In this document: one piece after another, positions 39,844 through 51,673 of the stretch
Numbering within the stretch: the stretch's first letter is position 1
Layout: the number at the start of each line of letters is the position of its first letter
Source of the DNA: an uncultured Neisseriaceae bacterium
GTDB lineage: Bacteria; Pseudomonadota; Gammaproteobacteria; Burkholderiales; Neisseriaceae
Direction of reading: 5' to 3'
Assembly (NCBI GenBank): GCA_945267035.1
Contig: CALYOS010000006.1
Location: 1-64,000, forward strand
DNA length: 64,000 bases
Made by a program: the position numbers and the translations under genes
Notes under the pieces: model-generated
Seen by the model: only the letters and a program-made list of their open reading frames with translations
The model's database searches: none
Told to the model about the DNA's origin: nothing

Positions 39844-39881
39844 TTAAAAAAAGGTATCGTATTGATTAGATACGATACCTT
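39844..39881 (-). terminator. Internal terminator/attenuator between arcC and the transporter
   Basis: 12-bp perfect stem (39851-39862 with 39870-39881), 7-nt loop, followed on the minus strand by a seven-U run. It should reduce transcription of the transporter relative to arcABC. Its U run abuts the transporter ribosome site (ttaagga). Confidence 0.75.
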
Positions 39882-39892
39882 GGGTGATTCAT

Positions 39893-40828
39893 TTAGTAAT
39901 AAGTGAGTTCGCTCGAACAGGATGTATTTATTTTTGTACCGGCAAGTCCTTTAACGATATCCCCGATATCCGCCAGAGATCCGATCACTGCTGACTTACC
40001 CGGATTTTGGCGGGCAAAATTGATGGCTGCCTGAACTTTGGGTCCCATCGATCCAGCAGCAAAGCCCATTTTATCGAGTGTATCTGGATGCGCTTCTTTA
40101 ATTGCTTGCTGATTGGGCTTATTCCAGTTGACAAAGGTAGCTGATACATCTGTCGCAATAATAAACAGATCTGCATCGATTTGTTCGGCTAAGACAGCTG
40201 AACACAGATCTTTGTCAATAACAGCTTCTACTCCTTTCAAACTACCATCATCATCATAAAATGTCGGTATCCCACCGCCGCCAGCACAAATCACCACCGT
40301 ACCTTTATCTAACAACCATTTAACCGGTCGAATTTCAAAAATCCGTTTTGGGGTAGGGCTAGGGACAACTCGTCTGTATTGATCATTATCTGGGGCAATG
40401 GTCCAGTTTCGTTCTTTGGCGAGCTTTTCTGCTTCTTCTTGAGTGTAAACCGGTCCAATGGGTTTGGTTGGCTGTTGAAATGCCGGATCATTCTTATCCA
40501 CTTCTACTTGTGATAATAAGGTAGCTAGCGGCGTTTCTAAAGGCAGCAAATTTCCCAGTTCTTGCATAATCATATAACCGATCATGCCGACTGATTCGGC
40601 TCCAAGTACATCTAACGGATAGGGAGGTACACCTGTATAGGACAGTGACTGTAAGGCAATTAATCCTACCTGTGGACCATTACCATGCGCGATAACTAAT
40701 TGGTTACCTGGGTAAATTTTGGCAATTTGCTGACAAGCAATTTTGGTATTTTGGCGTTGATTTTCTGCCGTTAATGGTTCTCCACGGCGCAATAATGCAT
40801 TACCGCCTAATGCAATGACGATTCTCAT
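39893..40828 (-). CDS. arcC: Carbamate kinase
   Basis: 311 residues, full length. It transfers phosphate from carbamoyl phosphate to ADP, the ATP-forming last step of the arginine deiminase pathway. The N-terminal [17 protein letters not shown], the [23 protein letters not shown] segment, [20 protein letters not shown] and the [15 protein letters not shown] motif are characteristic. It lies 21 bp after arcB. The start is an ATG with a GGAA site. A near match to the DNA uptake 12-mer (11 of 12, 40024-40035) lies within it. Confidence 0.96.
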   Translation of the reverse strand: MRIVIALGGNALLRRGEPLTAENQRQNTKIACQQIAKIYPGNQLVIAHGNGPQVGLIALQSLSYTGVPPYPLDVLGAESVGMIGYMIMQELGNLLPLETPLATLLSQVEVDKNDPAFQQPTKPIGPVYTQEEAEKLAKERNWTIAPDNDQYRRVVPSPTPKRIFEIRPVKWLLDKGTVVICAGGGGIPTFYDDDGSLKGVEAVIDKDLCSAVLAEQIDADLFIIATDVSATFVNWNKPNQQAIKEAHPDTLDKMGFAAGSMGPKVQAAINFARQNPGKSAVIGSLADIGDIVKGLAGTKINTSCSSELTYY

Positions 40829-40849
40829 ATTTATTCCAGTTGGTTAGAT

Positions 40850-41857
40850 TTAGATTAGGCTAGAGACAATGACTGCCTTAATGGTGTGCATTCTGTTTTC
40901 TGCTTGTTCGAATGCAATATTGATAGGAGATTCAAAGATCTCTTCAGTCACTTCGATCCCATTCTGAAATTGAGGGTATTGCTGTGCTATTTCTCTACCT
41001 ACAGTGGTTTCTGAATTATGAAAAGCAGGTAAACAGTGCATGAACTTAACGTGAGGATTACCAGTGGCGGCAATCAATTCTTGATTTACTTGATAGGGTG
41101 TCAACTCATCGATTCGTGCACCCCATGATTCGATTGGTTCACCCATAGAAACCCATACATCAGTATGAATAAAATCCACCCCTTTAACCGCTTGCTTAAC
41201 GTCATCGGTAACCATGATTCGTGCGCCACTTTGTCGAGCAAATTGTTCACACATTGCGACCAGATTAGGTTCAGGTAACAGCGATTTGGGACCAGAAATA
41301 CGCACATCCATACCTAATTTAGCCCCGATCAATAATAATGAGTTACCCATATTGTTACGAGCATCACCGACATAGGCATATTTGATTTCGTTTAATGGTT
41401 TACCGTTGGCGTATTCTTGCATGGTCAACACATCTGCAAGCATTTGCGTCGGATGAAATTCATCGGTTAAACCATTCCAAACAGGTACGCCGGCATAGTC
41501 TGCTAATTCTTGCACGATAGATTGTTGATAACCGCGGTATTCAATGCCATCATACATACGCCCAAGAACACGAGCAGTATCTTTCATGCTTTCTTTATGG
41601 CCAATTTGAGATCCGCTTGAACCAATATAAGTGACATTGGCACCTTGATCGTGCGCAGCTACTTCAAAAGCACAACGGGTGCGTGTAGAGGTTTTTTCGA
41701 AAATCAAAGCAATATTTTTACCTTTTAATAATTGTTTTTCAGTACCAGCATATTTAGCTCTTTTTAGATCACGTGCCAGATCGATCAGATAGTGAATTTC
41801 TCGTTCAGAATGATGAACCAAGCTCAGCAGATGACGATTTTTCATGTTGAAAGCCAT
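40850..41857 (-). CDS. arcB: Catabolic ornithine carbamoyltransferase
   Basis: 335 residues. It splits citrulline with phosphate into ornithine and carbamoyl phosphate. The carbamoyl-phosphate motif [17 protein letters not shown] begins at Ser57. The ornithine loop is [11 protein letters not shown]. The catalytic cysteine is in MHCLPAFH (~273). Length and sequence resemble the long (~335) OTCases found both as ArgI/ArgF and catabolic ArcB; the catabolic role is inferred from its place between arcA and arcC. AAGGAT lies 8 bp before the ATG. It is 22 bp after arcA. Confidence 0.94.
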   Translation of the reverse strand: MAFNMKNRHLLSLVHHSEREIHYLIDLARDLKRAKYAGTEKQLLKGKNIALIFEKTSTRTRCAFEVAAHDQGANVTYIGSSGSQIGHKESMKDTARVLGRMYDGIEYRGYQQSIVQELADYAGVPVWNGLTDEFHPTQMLADVLTMQEYANGKPLNEIKYAYVGDARNNMGNSLLLIGAKLGMDVRISGPKSLLPEPNLVAMCEQFARQSGARIMVTDDVKQAVKGVDFIHTDVWVSMGEPIESWGARIDELTPYQVNQELIAATGNPHVKFMHCLPAFHNSETTVGREIAQQYPQFQNGIEVTEEIFESPINIAFEQAENRMHTIKAVIVSSLI

Positions 41858-41879
41858 AATATATATCCTTTGTTATTGA

Positions 41880-43124
41880 TTAATTAATTGCATCACGACT
41901 AATAGGACAAGTCATACAATGACCACCACCGCGACCACGCCCTAATTCACCAGCATCCACTTCAAGCACTTCAACACCGTGATCTCGCATAATGTTATTG
42001 GTATAAATATCGCGGTCATAAGCGATACAGATGCGACGATCTAACATGATGACGTTATTAGCATCATCCCATTGTTCTCGCTGTGCTTGAAAACTATCAC
42101 CGCCTGTTTGAATACGGGTTACTTGAGATCCTGATATCTTGCCCATCGCTTCAGCAACCACATCGACAAAATGCTGATCTTTATGTTCTTCAATAGTGAT
42201 CTCTTCTTCGCCATTTTTTATATACAAGCTATAGCATTTAATCTGATCCACCACTTCCGGGAAAACCGAGAATAAATCATAGTCCAACATCGAAAATACG
42301 GTATCTAAATGCATTGCCGCTCTGGATTTAGGCATCTGGCAAGCGATCACTCTGGTTGCTCCATTCTCTTTTCCGCAAATACTCTTGGCTAACTGTGAGA
42401 CTGCCTGAGGATTTGTTCGTTCCCCCATACCGATTAAAACCACCCCATTACCAATAGGCATGACATCTCCGCCTTCAATCGATAAAGAGCCCGTATTTTC
42501 GTCTGTGTCTCCCCACCAGATTTTGGCTTTGCCGGCAAAATAAGGATGGAATTTATAAATGGCTCTCATAATCAGCGTTTCCGGACGGCGAGCGTTCCAA
42601 TACATCGGATTTAAATTGACACCACCATAAATCCAGCAACTTGGATCACGTTGGAAAAGCGCATTGGGAATTGGCGGGATTAAAAAATCGTCCTCACACA
42701 TATAGTTGAACATCAGATCAATGTTCGATTTGAAGGGTAAATCTCCCTTGGTGATACCGCCAAAGAGATAAGTAGATAATGCCGGGGCGGGTAATTCATT
42801 TAACCATGCATAAACATCGTTGAGCATATGTGTTCCGATATTTTGCGGAACCAGCAAACGATCAAGAATCCAATTTCGATGTTCTTTATTTTCTAATACT
42901 TCTTTCAGTGCATCATTTGCATCGATAACGTGGATACCACGATCTGTCATTATTTTGACGAAATTATCATGATCACGTTGAGCCTTTTCAACCCAAATAA
43001 CATCATCAAACAAAAGTTGGTGGCAATTTGAAGGAGTCAGTCTGCTATGAGCTAAATTAGGACGGCATACCATCACACTTCGTAATTTACCGCATTCTGA
43101 GTTCACACCGAATTTTTCTGACAT
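41880..43124 (-). CDS. arcA: Arginine deiminase
   Basis: 414 residues. It hydrolyses arginine to citrulline and ammonia. The catalytic cysteine is in the C-terminal RGRGGGHCMTCPISRD (Cys403). The catalytic histidine and aspartates are in AAMHLDTVFSMLDYD and FQRDPSCWIYGG, and SIEGGDVMPIG carries the glutamate. It is first in the minus-strand operon arcA-arcB-arcC-transporter, with TAAGGA 8 bp before the ATG. A 619-bp region separates it from a divergent Lrp-type regulator. It probably supplies energy, nitrogen and acid resistance under low oxygen. Confidence 0.97.
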   Translation of the reverse strand: MSEKFGVNSECGKLRSVMVCRPNLAHSRLTPSNCHQLLFDDVIWVEKAQRDHDNFVKIMTDRGIHVIDANDALKEVLENKEHRNWILDRLLVPQNIGTHMLNDVYAWLNELPAPALSTYLFGGITKGDLPFKSNIDLMFNYMCEDDFLIPPIPNALFQRDPSCWIYGGVNLNPMYWNARRPETLIMRAIYKFHPYFAGKAKIWWGDTDENTGSLSIEGGDVMPIGNGVVLIGMGERTNPQAVSQLAKSICGKENGATRVIACQMPKSRAAMHLDTVFSMLDYDLFSVFPEVVDQIKCYSLYIKNGEEEITIEEHKDQHFVDVVAEAMGKISGSQVTRIQTGGDSFQAQREQWDDANNVIMLDRRICIAYDRDIYTNNIMRDHGVEVLEVDAGELGRGRGGGHCMTCPISRDAIN

Positions 43125-43743
43125 TATTATTATCCTTAAATTATTGTTTAATATGAAACCTCCGTCGCGTGGTAATTATGTCGGTAAAGCGTTGAAATTT
43201 AATTTTTTAAACTATCTAGATGGTATATATTTTGCAATTTAATTTCAGAGAATTTCTGATTGCTGAAATCGGATATTAATTTTAAATTTCGAGCTAAATT
43301 GTGCTGAAAATAAGTTGATAATTCTGTTTTTTTACACCACAATTATTTTAATTTGATAAATAAATTAGCTGAATATCATGTTTGAACCAGTTTGCAATAC
43401 AGTGACTTTCCAGTTTCAGTTTAATCATCAGCAATCTGATAAACAGTTTTTTTAAGCTGGTTATAACTGGTCATGCATGCTAGGGCGCAGTACTAAATTC
43501 GATCACCTCTAGCTGCATCGCAATAAATAAAGCCTTTATCCATCCTAAGATTAAATAAAACAAAAGGATATATATAACGTTTACTAAAGCTAATATGCTA
43601 TTTGCATAAAATAAAATATAACTTCATTAATCTGAACTATTGTCCATATAAGGTACAAGAAAAATGATACCGATCAAATAAATAACCTAAACAAGCGACA
43701 TCATTTCCTTTGTAACTGCAATATTAACAATGGGGTATTAACA
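43125..43743. other. Divergent control region between arcA and the Lrp-type gene
   Basis: 619 bp, AT-rich, expected to hold the promoters and operators of both units. One FNR-like site is listed separately; the rest shows no clear motif to me. Confidence 0.5.
43664..43677. promoter_or_regulatory. FNR/ANR-like site
   Basis: The 14-mer atgataccgatcaa matches TTGAT-N4-ATCAA at 9 of 10 defined positions. It is 67 bp before the Lrp-type start and 540 bp before arcA. Arginine deiminase operons are activated by ANR/FNR in pseudomonads, so a role is plausible, but the distance to arcA makes it uncertain which gene is served. Confidence 0.35.
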
Positions 43744-44208
43744 ATGAAACTGGATAACATTGATAAGAGAATATTAAGAACACTACAGCGGGAAGGAAAT
43801 ATCCAAAATAATGAACTGGCCAAAAAAGTGGGTTTATCACCTTCCCCTTGTTTGCGCCGGGTGAAAATACTCGAAGAATCCGGTTTTATTAAACAATACG
43901 TAGCCTTACTCGACAAAAAAGCCATCAACAAACAATTGATCGTTTATGTCAGAATAAAAGTTGATATATTTAATAACAGCTCGGCTGCCATTGAAAGATT
44001 TATTTACGAAGTGAAATTATTGTCACAAATACAAGAGTGTTATGTGATGGCTGGAGAAAATGACTTTTTACTTCGAGTCATCTGTGAAGATTTAGAAGAA
44101 TACCGAAATTTTCAGGTGCATACCTTAGCTTTATTGCCAGGTGTTTGTAGCATTCGAACGGAAATACCTTTGCAAGTAGTTAAATGGACAACAGAAATAG
44201 ATATTTGA
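43744..44208 (+). CDS. Lrp/AsnC-family transcriptional regulator
   Basis: 154 residues, family length. The N-terminal winged helix-turn-helix is LDNIDKRILRTLQREGNIQNNELAKKVGLSPSPCLRRVKILEESG (~3-47). A linker strand and a C-terminal RAM ligand-binding domain follow (~65-150), with YVMAGENDFLLRV and LPGVCSIRTEI. Such regulators sense amino acids and form octamers or dimers. It is divergent from arcA and upstream of argS, so arginine, ornithine or a related amino acid is the likely signal; this is inference. GGGG 9 bp before the ATG serves as ribosome site. Confidence 0.92.
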   Translation: MKLDNIDKRILRTLQREGNIQNNELAKKVGLSPSPCLRRVKILEESGFIKQYVALLDKKAINKQLIVYVRIKVDIFNNSSAAIERFIYEVKLLSQIQECYVMAGENDFLLRVICEDLEEYRNFQVHTLALLPGVCSIRTEIPLQVVKWTTEIDI

Positions 44209-44222
44209 ATCCCAATAAAAAT

Positions 44223-44246
44223 AAAGCCTGAAAATTCAGGCTTTTC
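44223..44246. terminator. Bidirectional terminator between the Lrp-type gene and argS
   Basis: 10-bp stem aaagcctgaa/ttcaggcttt with a very short central loop, A-rich on the left and T-rich on the right. The arms contain GCCTGAA, the core of the uptake sequence, but not the full 12-mer. Confidence 0.7.
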
Positions 44247-44251
44247 ATCAG

Positions 44252-45988
44252 TTACATTTTATCTAAAACTTCCAGTCCCAACATATTCATACCCAGTTTT
44301 AACGTTTTGGCCGTTAATCTAGCTATTTGTAGTCGACTTTTTCTAATGTCATCCTGAGCTTTCAATATTGGAAATTTCTCATAAAATTTCGAAAACTGCG
44401 TAGCAAGTTGAAATAAATAGTTAGCCAAATAGTGTGGCATACAATCTTTGGCTACCGATAGAATAATATCTTCAAATTGCAGCAATAAGCACAAAAGATT
44501 TTGTTCTTCTTTTTCATGCGCATAAATTCGGCTATCTAGATCGGATTCCAGCGTTTGGCCTCCCTTGAGCAACAGACTATGAATACGCGTATAGGCGTAT
44601 TGCAAATACGGTGCGGTATTGCCTTCAAAAGACAGCATGCTTTCCCAGTTAAAAACATAATCACTGGTTCGATTTTTGGATAAATCGGCATATTTGATTG
44701 AAGAGATGCCGATAGCGTGAGAAATAGTCTTGATTTCTTCTGCGGTCAAATCAGAATTTTTGGCACAGACCAATTCTTTGGCACGTTGAATTGCTTCATT
44801 TAACAAATCAATCAATTTTACCGTGTTACCCTCGCGGGTTTTGAATGGTTTGCCATCTTTGCCCATCATCGTACCAAAAGCAACATGTTCTAAGCTAACC
44901 TCTTCAGGAGCGAAGCCAGCTTGGCGTGCAGTAGTAAATAATTCCTTAAAGTGTAAGCTCTGACGTACATCAACCATGTATAAAATTCGATCCGCTTTCA
45001 ATTGTCTGACACGATAGCGTATACAAGCCAGATCAGTAGTAGAATATAGAAAACCACCATCGCTTTTTTGAATAATGAAGGGCGTTGGCTGACCGTTTTT
45101 ATCTCGAATTTCATCCAGAAATACCACCTTTGCGCCATCACTATCTACGGCAATACCTTGTTGTATGAGTTCATCCACACTGGTCTGTAAATCATCATTA
45201 TAGCTAGATTCACCTTGCAAATTACCCGCATCAACCAATAAACCCAGTTTTTGGTACACTTCAAGGCAATGCTTTTGTGATACTTGGACAAAACGGCGCC
45301 ACAGTGCCAATACCTTTTCATCTCCTTTTTGTAATAGCACAACATAGCTTCTGGCCGTATTAGCAAATTCTTCCGATTCTTCAAAACGTTTTTTGGCATT
45401 GCGATAAAATCCCTCCAGATCAGCCAAAGCAACATGACTTTGTCCGACCTTTTCCGTTTCAACCATATAAGTAATTAACATGCCAAACTGAGTGCCCCAA
45501 TCACCAACATGATCCTGACTGAATGCATCGTGACCCAAAAATCTTAAAACCCTATTTAAAGCATCACCGATTATGCTGGCGCGTAGATGGCCTACATGCA
45601 TCTCCTTGGCTAAATTCGCAGAGGGGTAATCAATCGGTATGATTTGTCGAGATTGTTTAGCTATCCCCAATCGATCATCCTGTAAAATATCCAAAGCTTG
45701 CTGGCTAAGAAATTCCCCCGACAGAACAATATTGATGAAGCCAGCGCCGACGATCTCAATAGCATTAACCATGCCGGCATTTTTTAAGGGCGTAAGATGG
45801 CTGACTATTTTTTCAGCTAATACTCTTGGATTGGTTTTTAACGCCTTTGCCGCCCCCATGGCGCCATTAATTTGATAATGTCCAAATTCCGCTTTTGATG
45901 CTGGGTATAACAGCGTCGGAAAATCGGCTAAATCACAACTTTTAAAAGCATTCATGACATAACTATTTAACAATTTGTGTAATTGCAT
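44252..45988 (-). CDS. argS: Arginyl-tRNA synthetase, divergent second copy
   Basis: 578 residues, full-length class I ArgRS. It charges tRNA-Arg with arginine. The HIGH-type motif is HVGHLRAS within [30 protein letters not shown] replaces KMSKS, as usual in ArgRS. The C-terminal anticodon-binding domain has [29 protein letters not shown] sequence. It differs from the other copy at places that are normally constant: PSANLAKEMH in place of [10 protein letters not shown], and DHVGDWGTQ in place of [10 protein letters not shown] estimate ~60% identity by eye. AGGGG precedes the ATG. It is convergent with the Lrp-type regulator and next to the arginine deiminase operon. It may be an inhibitor-tolerant or regulated isoform. 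Confidence 0.92.
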   Translation of the reverse strand: MQLHKLLNSYVMNAFKSCDLADFPTLLYPASKAEFGHYQINGAMGAAKALKTNPRVLAEKIVSHLTPLKNAGMVNAIEIVGAGFINIVLSGEFLSQQALDILQDDRLGIAKQSRQIIPIDYPSANLAKEMHVGHLRASIIGDALNRVLRFLGHDAFSQDHVGDWGTQFGMLITYMVETEKVGQSHVALADLEGFYRNAKKRFEESEEFANTARSYVVLLQKGDEKVLALWRRFVQVSQKHCLEVYQKLGLLVDAGNLQGESSYNDDLQTSVDELIQQGIAVDSDGAKVVFLDEIRDKNGQPTPFIIQKSDGGFLYSTTDLACIRYRVRQLKADRILYMVDVRQSLHFKELFTTARQAGFAPEEVSLEHVAFGTMMGKDGKPFKTREGNTVKLIDLLNEAIQRAKELVCAKNSDLTAEEIKTISHAIGISSIKYADLSKNRTSDYVFNWESMLSFEGNTAPYLQYAYTRIHSLLLKGGQTLESDLDSRIYAHEKEEQNLLCLLLQFEDIILSVAKDCMPHYLANYLFQLATQFSKFYEKFPILKAQDDIRKSRLQIARLTAKTLKLGMNMLGLEVLDKM

Positions 45989-46301
45989 GACACAGCCCCT
46001 AATTATTTTATTTATATGACTATGTATAGCATGAGTTGATTGCTAATAAATTCTAATTATTTTTGATATTTTGCTATTCGATTGCTGAATGTTAAAAATA
46101 TTCCACTTGAAGGAAAAAGGTCTTGCTTGGTTGAAGTTGATTGATGCTGGTTATGATGGATGAAATGATTCTCAGGAAAGCTACTCCGAGAGCAAAATAA
46201 TTTCAATTTTGATATTAGCGTTTACAAGGAAGCAACTAGCAACATTAAAAATCGCGAAAAAATTAAAGAAAGTGAATTATCTTGATGGAGGATGTAGAAA
46301 T

Positions 46302-46336
46302 AAAAAAAGATATCTTAAGCATTTAAGATATCTTTT
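46302..46336 (-). terminator. Terminator after tRNA-Leu
   Basis: 14-bp perfect stem (46305-46318 with 46323-46336), loop gcat, A run on the left giving U's on the minus strand. It lies 8 bp after the tRNA 3' end. Confidence 0.85.
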
Positions 46337-46344
46337 AATATTCG

Positions 46345-46429
46345 TGGTGCGGATAAAGAGACTCGAACTCTTACACCTTTCGGCGCCAGAACCTAAATCT
46401 GGTGCGTCTACCAATTTCGCCATATCCGC
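46345..46429 (-). tRNA. tRNA-Leu (anticodon TAG)
   Basis: 85 nt with encoded CCA and a long variable arm, as for class II tRNAs. Acceptor gcggata pairs at the 3' end before gcacca-type tail. The anticodon arm ccaga-tttaggt-tctgg gives TAG, reading CUA. It lies between the two argS genes on the same strand. Confidence 0.93.
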
Positions 46430-46460
46430 ATTTCAATTCGGCTTGAATTGAAGAACATGG

Positions 46461-46489
46461 ATTATAGAGTAATTTAAGATGGCTGCCAA
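46461..46489 (-). promoter_or_regulatory. Promoter of tRNA-Leu
   Basis: On the minus strand, -35 TTGGCA (46489-46484) and -10 TATAAT (46466-46461) with exactly 17 bp between. The -10 is perfect and the -35 matches 5 of 6. The -35 lies in one arm of the inverted repeat at 46482-46512. Confidence 0.75.
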
Positions 46490-46512
46490 GAAAAATTTAT
46501 AGGCTTGGCAGC
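46482..46512 (-). terminator. Hairpin downstream of argS overlapping the tRNA-Leu promoter
   Basis: 9-bp inverted repeat gctgccaag/cttggcagc (46482-46490, 46504-46512) with a 13-nt loop, ~60 bp after the argS stop. There is no clear U run, so it is a weak terminator or RNA-end structure. Confidence 0.4.
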
Positions 46513-46573
46513 ATATCATTGAAATTAAGCTTTTTACTCTTTAACTTAATCCGGTTCAGTTTCCAAGCGAAGA

Positions 46574-48798
<2,225 letters not shown>

Positions 48799-49401
48799 TC
48801 AACCAATCCGATAAAAAGCCAGACTACCGAGCAAATTTGGCCACAAACCAATGCGGCGATTGCCGCTCATGACCGCGCGTTCATTGATGACAAGATGATT
48901 ATCAGCACATAATTGTTCAAAATCCTGTAATGTGCACCAATGAATATTAGGAGTGTTATACCATTGATAAGGCATACGTTCAGAAACCGGCATATGTCCA
49001 CCAAAGCAGATCTGTAAACGGTTGCGCCAATAGCCAAAATTAGGAAAGGTGACAATGGCCTCTTTGGCCACACGCTTCATTTCACACAATATCTGTTCAG
49101 TATTTTGCATCGATTGAATCGTTTGGCTCAAAACAATGATATCAAAACTGTGATCATTAAAATGAAGCAAACCGGCCTCCAGATCAGCTTGAATAACATT
49201 TATTCCTCGCTGCATGGCAGCCAGAACGTATTCGGTATCAATTTCCAGTCCATAGCCTTGGCAGTTTTTATATTTCATTAATGCGGCTAACAATGAGCCA
49301 TCGGCACAGCCCAAATCAAGCACACTGCTTTCAGGCTGTATCCAGTCAAAGATAAGCTGCAGATCACTGCGTAACGATGGTAGTGCTGAAATGGTGTTCA
49401 T
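48799..49401 (-). CDS. metW: MetW methyltransferase-like protein
   Basis: 200 residues. It has the class I SAM-binding fold: [17 protein letters not shown] (~27-40), the acidic [11 protein letters not shown] strand end, QADLEAGL and [14 protein letters not shown]. The MetW-specific [23 protein letters not shown] and [14 protein letters not shown] segments are present. In proteobacteria MetW partners with MetX and is needed for its activity in methionine synthesis. Its start overlaps the metX stop by 4 bp (ATGA), so translation is coupled. Confidence 0.95.
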   Translation of the reverse strand: MNTISALPSLRSDLQLIFDWIQPESSVLDLGCADGSLLAALMKYKNCQGYGLEIDTEYVLAAMQRGINVIQADLEAGLLHFNDHSFDIIVLSQTIQSMQNTEQILCEMKRVAKEAIVTFPNFGYWRNRLQICFGGHMPVSERMPYQWYNTPNIHWCTLQDFEQLCADNHLVINERAVMSGNRRIGLWPNLLGSLAFYRIG

Positions 49402-50561
49402 ACCAGCTCCTGTGCAATACGATTAAAATAAATGCGAATGGCGGTTTGATAATGTGGATCTTCCATTAAAAAAGCATCATGACCATTGGCCGATTCCAAA
49501 GCAATATACTGCACTGGCTTGTTGGCTGCCACCAAGGCATCAAGAAGTTCACGAGATCTTTGAGGAGAAAAACGCCAGTCACTGCTAAAACTGGCAATAA
49601 AAGTTTTGGCTTGAATCTGCTCAACGGCTTTAACTAAATCGCCATCATAATCACGCGCAGGATCGAAGTAGTCCAAAGCCTTCGTCATGAGTAAGTAACT
49701 GTTGGCATCAAAAGCATCGGCAAATTTCTCACCTTGATAGCGTAAATAAGATTCAACGGCAAACTCGCTATTGTAATCATATTGGTATTGATCCTGCTGC
49801 ATCTGACGACCAAATTTTTTTCCTAAACCATCTTCAGCCAAATACGTGATGTGCCCCATCATTCGGGCTATTCTTAAACCACGTCGAGGCAGAAGATTTT
49901 GCCGCTGATAATGTCCCTGACAAAAATCAGGATCTGTTAAAATAGCCTGACGAGCTACATCATTGAAGGCTATATTCTGAGTAGATAATTTAGGCGCAGA
50001 GGCAATAATTAAGGCATGTCGTAACTTTTCTGGCTGATCGATTGCCCATTGCAAAGCCTGCATGCCACCTAAGCTACCGCCCATTACTGCCGCCCATTGT
50101 TTAATCCCTAATCGGTCAGCCAACATAAGCTGACTGTTAACCCAGTCTTTAACCGTTACTAAGGGAAAGTTGGCTCCATACGGTTGCTTAGTTTGCGGAT
50201 CGATGCTTAATGGTCCACTGCTGCCATGGCAGCCACCCAAGTTATTTAAGCCAACCACAAAAAACTGATCGGTGTCCACAGGTTTACCAGGTCCTACCAT
50301 GTTATCCCACCAGCCAGGGTACTTATCGGTATGGCTGTGATAACCGGCTACGTGATGATTGCCGGAAAGGGCGTGGCAGATCAACACCGCATTATTTTTT
50401 TTGGCGTTAAGCGTGCCATAGGTTTCCACCATCAATTCGAATTGAGGTAAAGTTTGACCATTCTGAAGCTTTAACGGGGTATCAAAAGTGTATTTTTGCG
50501 GAGTGACGATACCTACACTATTTATTGCATATCTATCTGGTTTTTCTTTTTCAATACGCAT
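49398..50561 (-). CDS. metX: Homoserine O-acyltransferase MetX
   Basis: 387 residues from the ATG at 50561 ([11 protein letters not shown]); the open frame continues 17 codons upstream without family similarity. It acylates homoserine (acetyl or succinyl) in methionine synthesis. Alpha/beta hydrolase fold: nucleophile in [13 protein letters not shown], the segment [17 protein letters not shown] that forms the family oxyanion/loop region, and the histidine in ANGHDAFL. Proteins of this metX-metW type in betaproteobacteria may use succinyl-CoA (MetXS) rather than acetyl-CoA; I cannot decide from sequence. First gene of the metX-metW operon. Confidence 0.94.
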   Translation of the reverse strand: MRIEKEKPDRYAINSVGIVTPQKYTFDTPLKLQNGQTLPQFELMVETYGTLNAKKNNAVLICHALSGNHHVAGYHSHTDKYPGWWDNMVGPGKPVDTDQFFVVGLNNLGGCHGSSGPLSIDPQTKQPYGANFPLVTVKDWVNSQLMLADRLGIKQWAAVMGGSLGGMQALQWAIDQPEKLRHALIIASAPKLSTQNIAFNDVARQAILTDPDFCQGHYQRQNLLPRRGLRIARMMGHITYLAEDGLGKKFGRQMQQDQYQYDYNSEFAVESYLRYQGEKFADAFDANSYLLMTKALDYFDPARDYDGDLVKAVEQIQAKTFIASFSSDWRFSPQRSRELLDALVAANKPVQYIALESANGHDAFLMEDPHYQTAIRIYFNRIAQELV

Positions 50562-51262
50562 AATGGATTTTCGGCAATGGAAGAAGAATAAATAGTATAG
50601 TCCATAGATCAAGTTTTCGGTTCATCAAAACCAAAATTTTTTTTATCCCTTAAATAAACCTCTACAAGAATTAAAATCACATAAAGACCGATAGACTGAA
50701 GAATAAAACAAATATAAATACTGCACTTTTCTCATTCGGAATTGTCATAAAAAAGTGCTAATTGATCCCTCATTAACATGATTTTTGATCTACCAAATTT
50801 GTTTTTAAGAATGTTGATTTTCAAGGCAATTTATAGAAAGAGCATAAAATAGCATCAATTGCATTACGATAATTTCATGATTTTAAATATGCCTAACAGA
50901 TTATTTGCCATTATTATCTCTGTTAGCAATGTTTATTTGGCATGATTTTATTGAGTTACCCATTTTATTCGAGCAGGTTTTTCTCATTTAATATCTTAAA
51001 TGATTGATTCTGCAAAGTAACTCTGGCTGCTCTGTTACTTTTTAATTGATTTTAGCATTGCGATAATCATTTTTATAATAGCTCATAATCATAGTTATAA
51101 AATATTGAACATCAATAAAATAGCATTTCAATCAAAAAAATGAATGATGAAATATTTGATCAAATTAAGCAAATATTATAAATTATCACTGTAAGTACAA
51201 GTGTTATAGCCATTATTCTCGTTTTAAAATTATATAATTATTATTATTTCAAGTTATTCAAA
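50562..51262. other. Intergenic region upstream of metX
   Basis: About 700 bp, very AT-rich, between metX and the end of the restriction pseudogene. I see no SAM riboswitch or other structured leader. Confidence 0.45.
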
Positions 51263-51673
51263 TCAATAATATTGAGCATGAAAATTTTTGCTTAATTTGG
51301 CAATTATGTTCAATTTAGCAATATGGTTATTATCTTTTACTACATGCATTTTATGATGACAATTGGGATAAAATGCTACTCTATTTTTCTCTTAAATCTT
51401 CCCCGGCTTTGGATAACCCCATAATATGATAACATTTTGAATAAAGAAAATTTCTTCTTTGTGTAGAAAGGTGCTCGATACCCTATAAAGATTAACTTTT
51501 CCCTTAGCAATACGTTTTATGAACTCGGCTAAATGATCAGTTCTTTTATATTGAGGCGTAATATTGTTCCGTTTATCTGGTGGGTTTTTTGCTTAATTAT
51601 TTTATTAAGTCAATTAGCCCCTTTATAAAGGTAAACTTATTCTTCTTTCGCTTCCTTATAATTAGCTGGAACA
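51263..51673 (-). pseudogene. Remnant of the HNH nuclease half of an SRA-HNH restriction gene
   Basis: Directly downstream of the SRA open frame, conceptual translation with frameshifts recovers the HNH half in order. LAEFIKRIAKGKVNLYR (around 51500-51550) corresponds to the family's VAEYxKRRANGxCxLC segment, with the zinc cysteines lost. CYHIMGLSKAGEDL (around 51385-51430) corresponds to HHIxWLSxGGED. After a frame change, ENRVAFYPNCHHKMH matches ENTVALCPNCHRKMH. The tail HIAKLNIIAKLSKNFHAQYY stops at 51263. With the SRA part the gene would span 858 bp (~286 codons), a normal length for this family. At least two frameshifts and a stop break it. Confidence 0.85.

Noticed and set aside
50562..51262. 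A possible SAM or methionine riboswitch upstream of metX
   Set aside because: No conserved helical core or terminator/anti-terminator pair could be recognised in this AT-rich leader.
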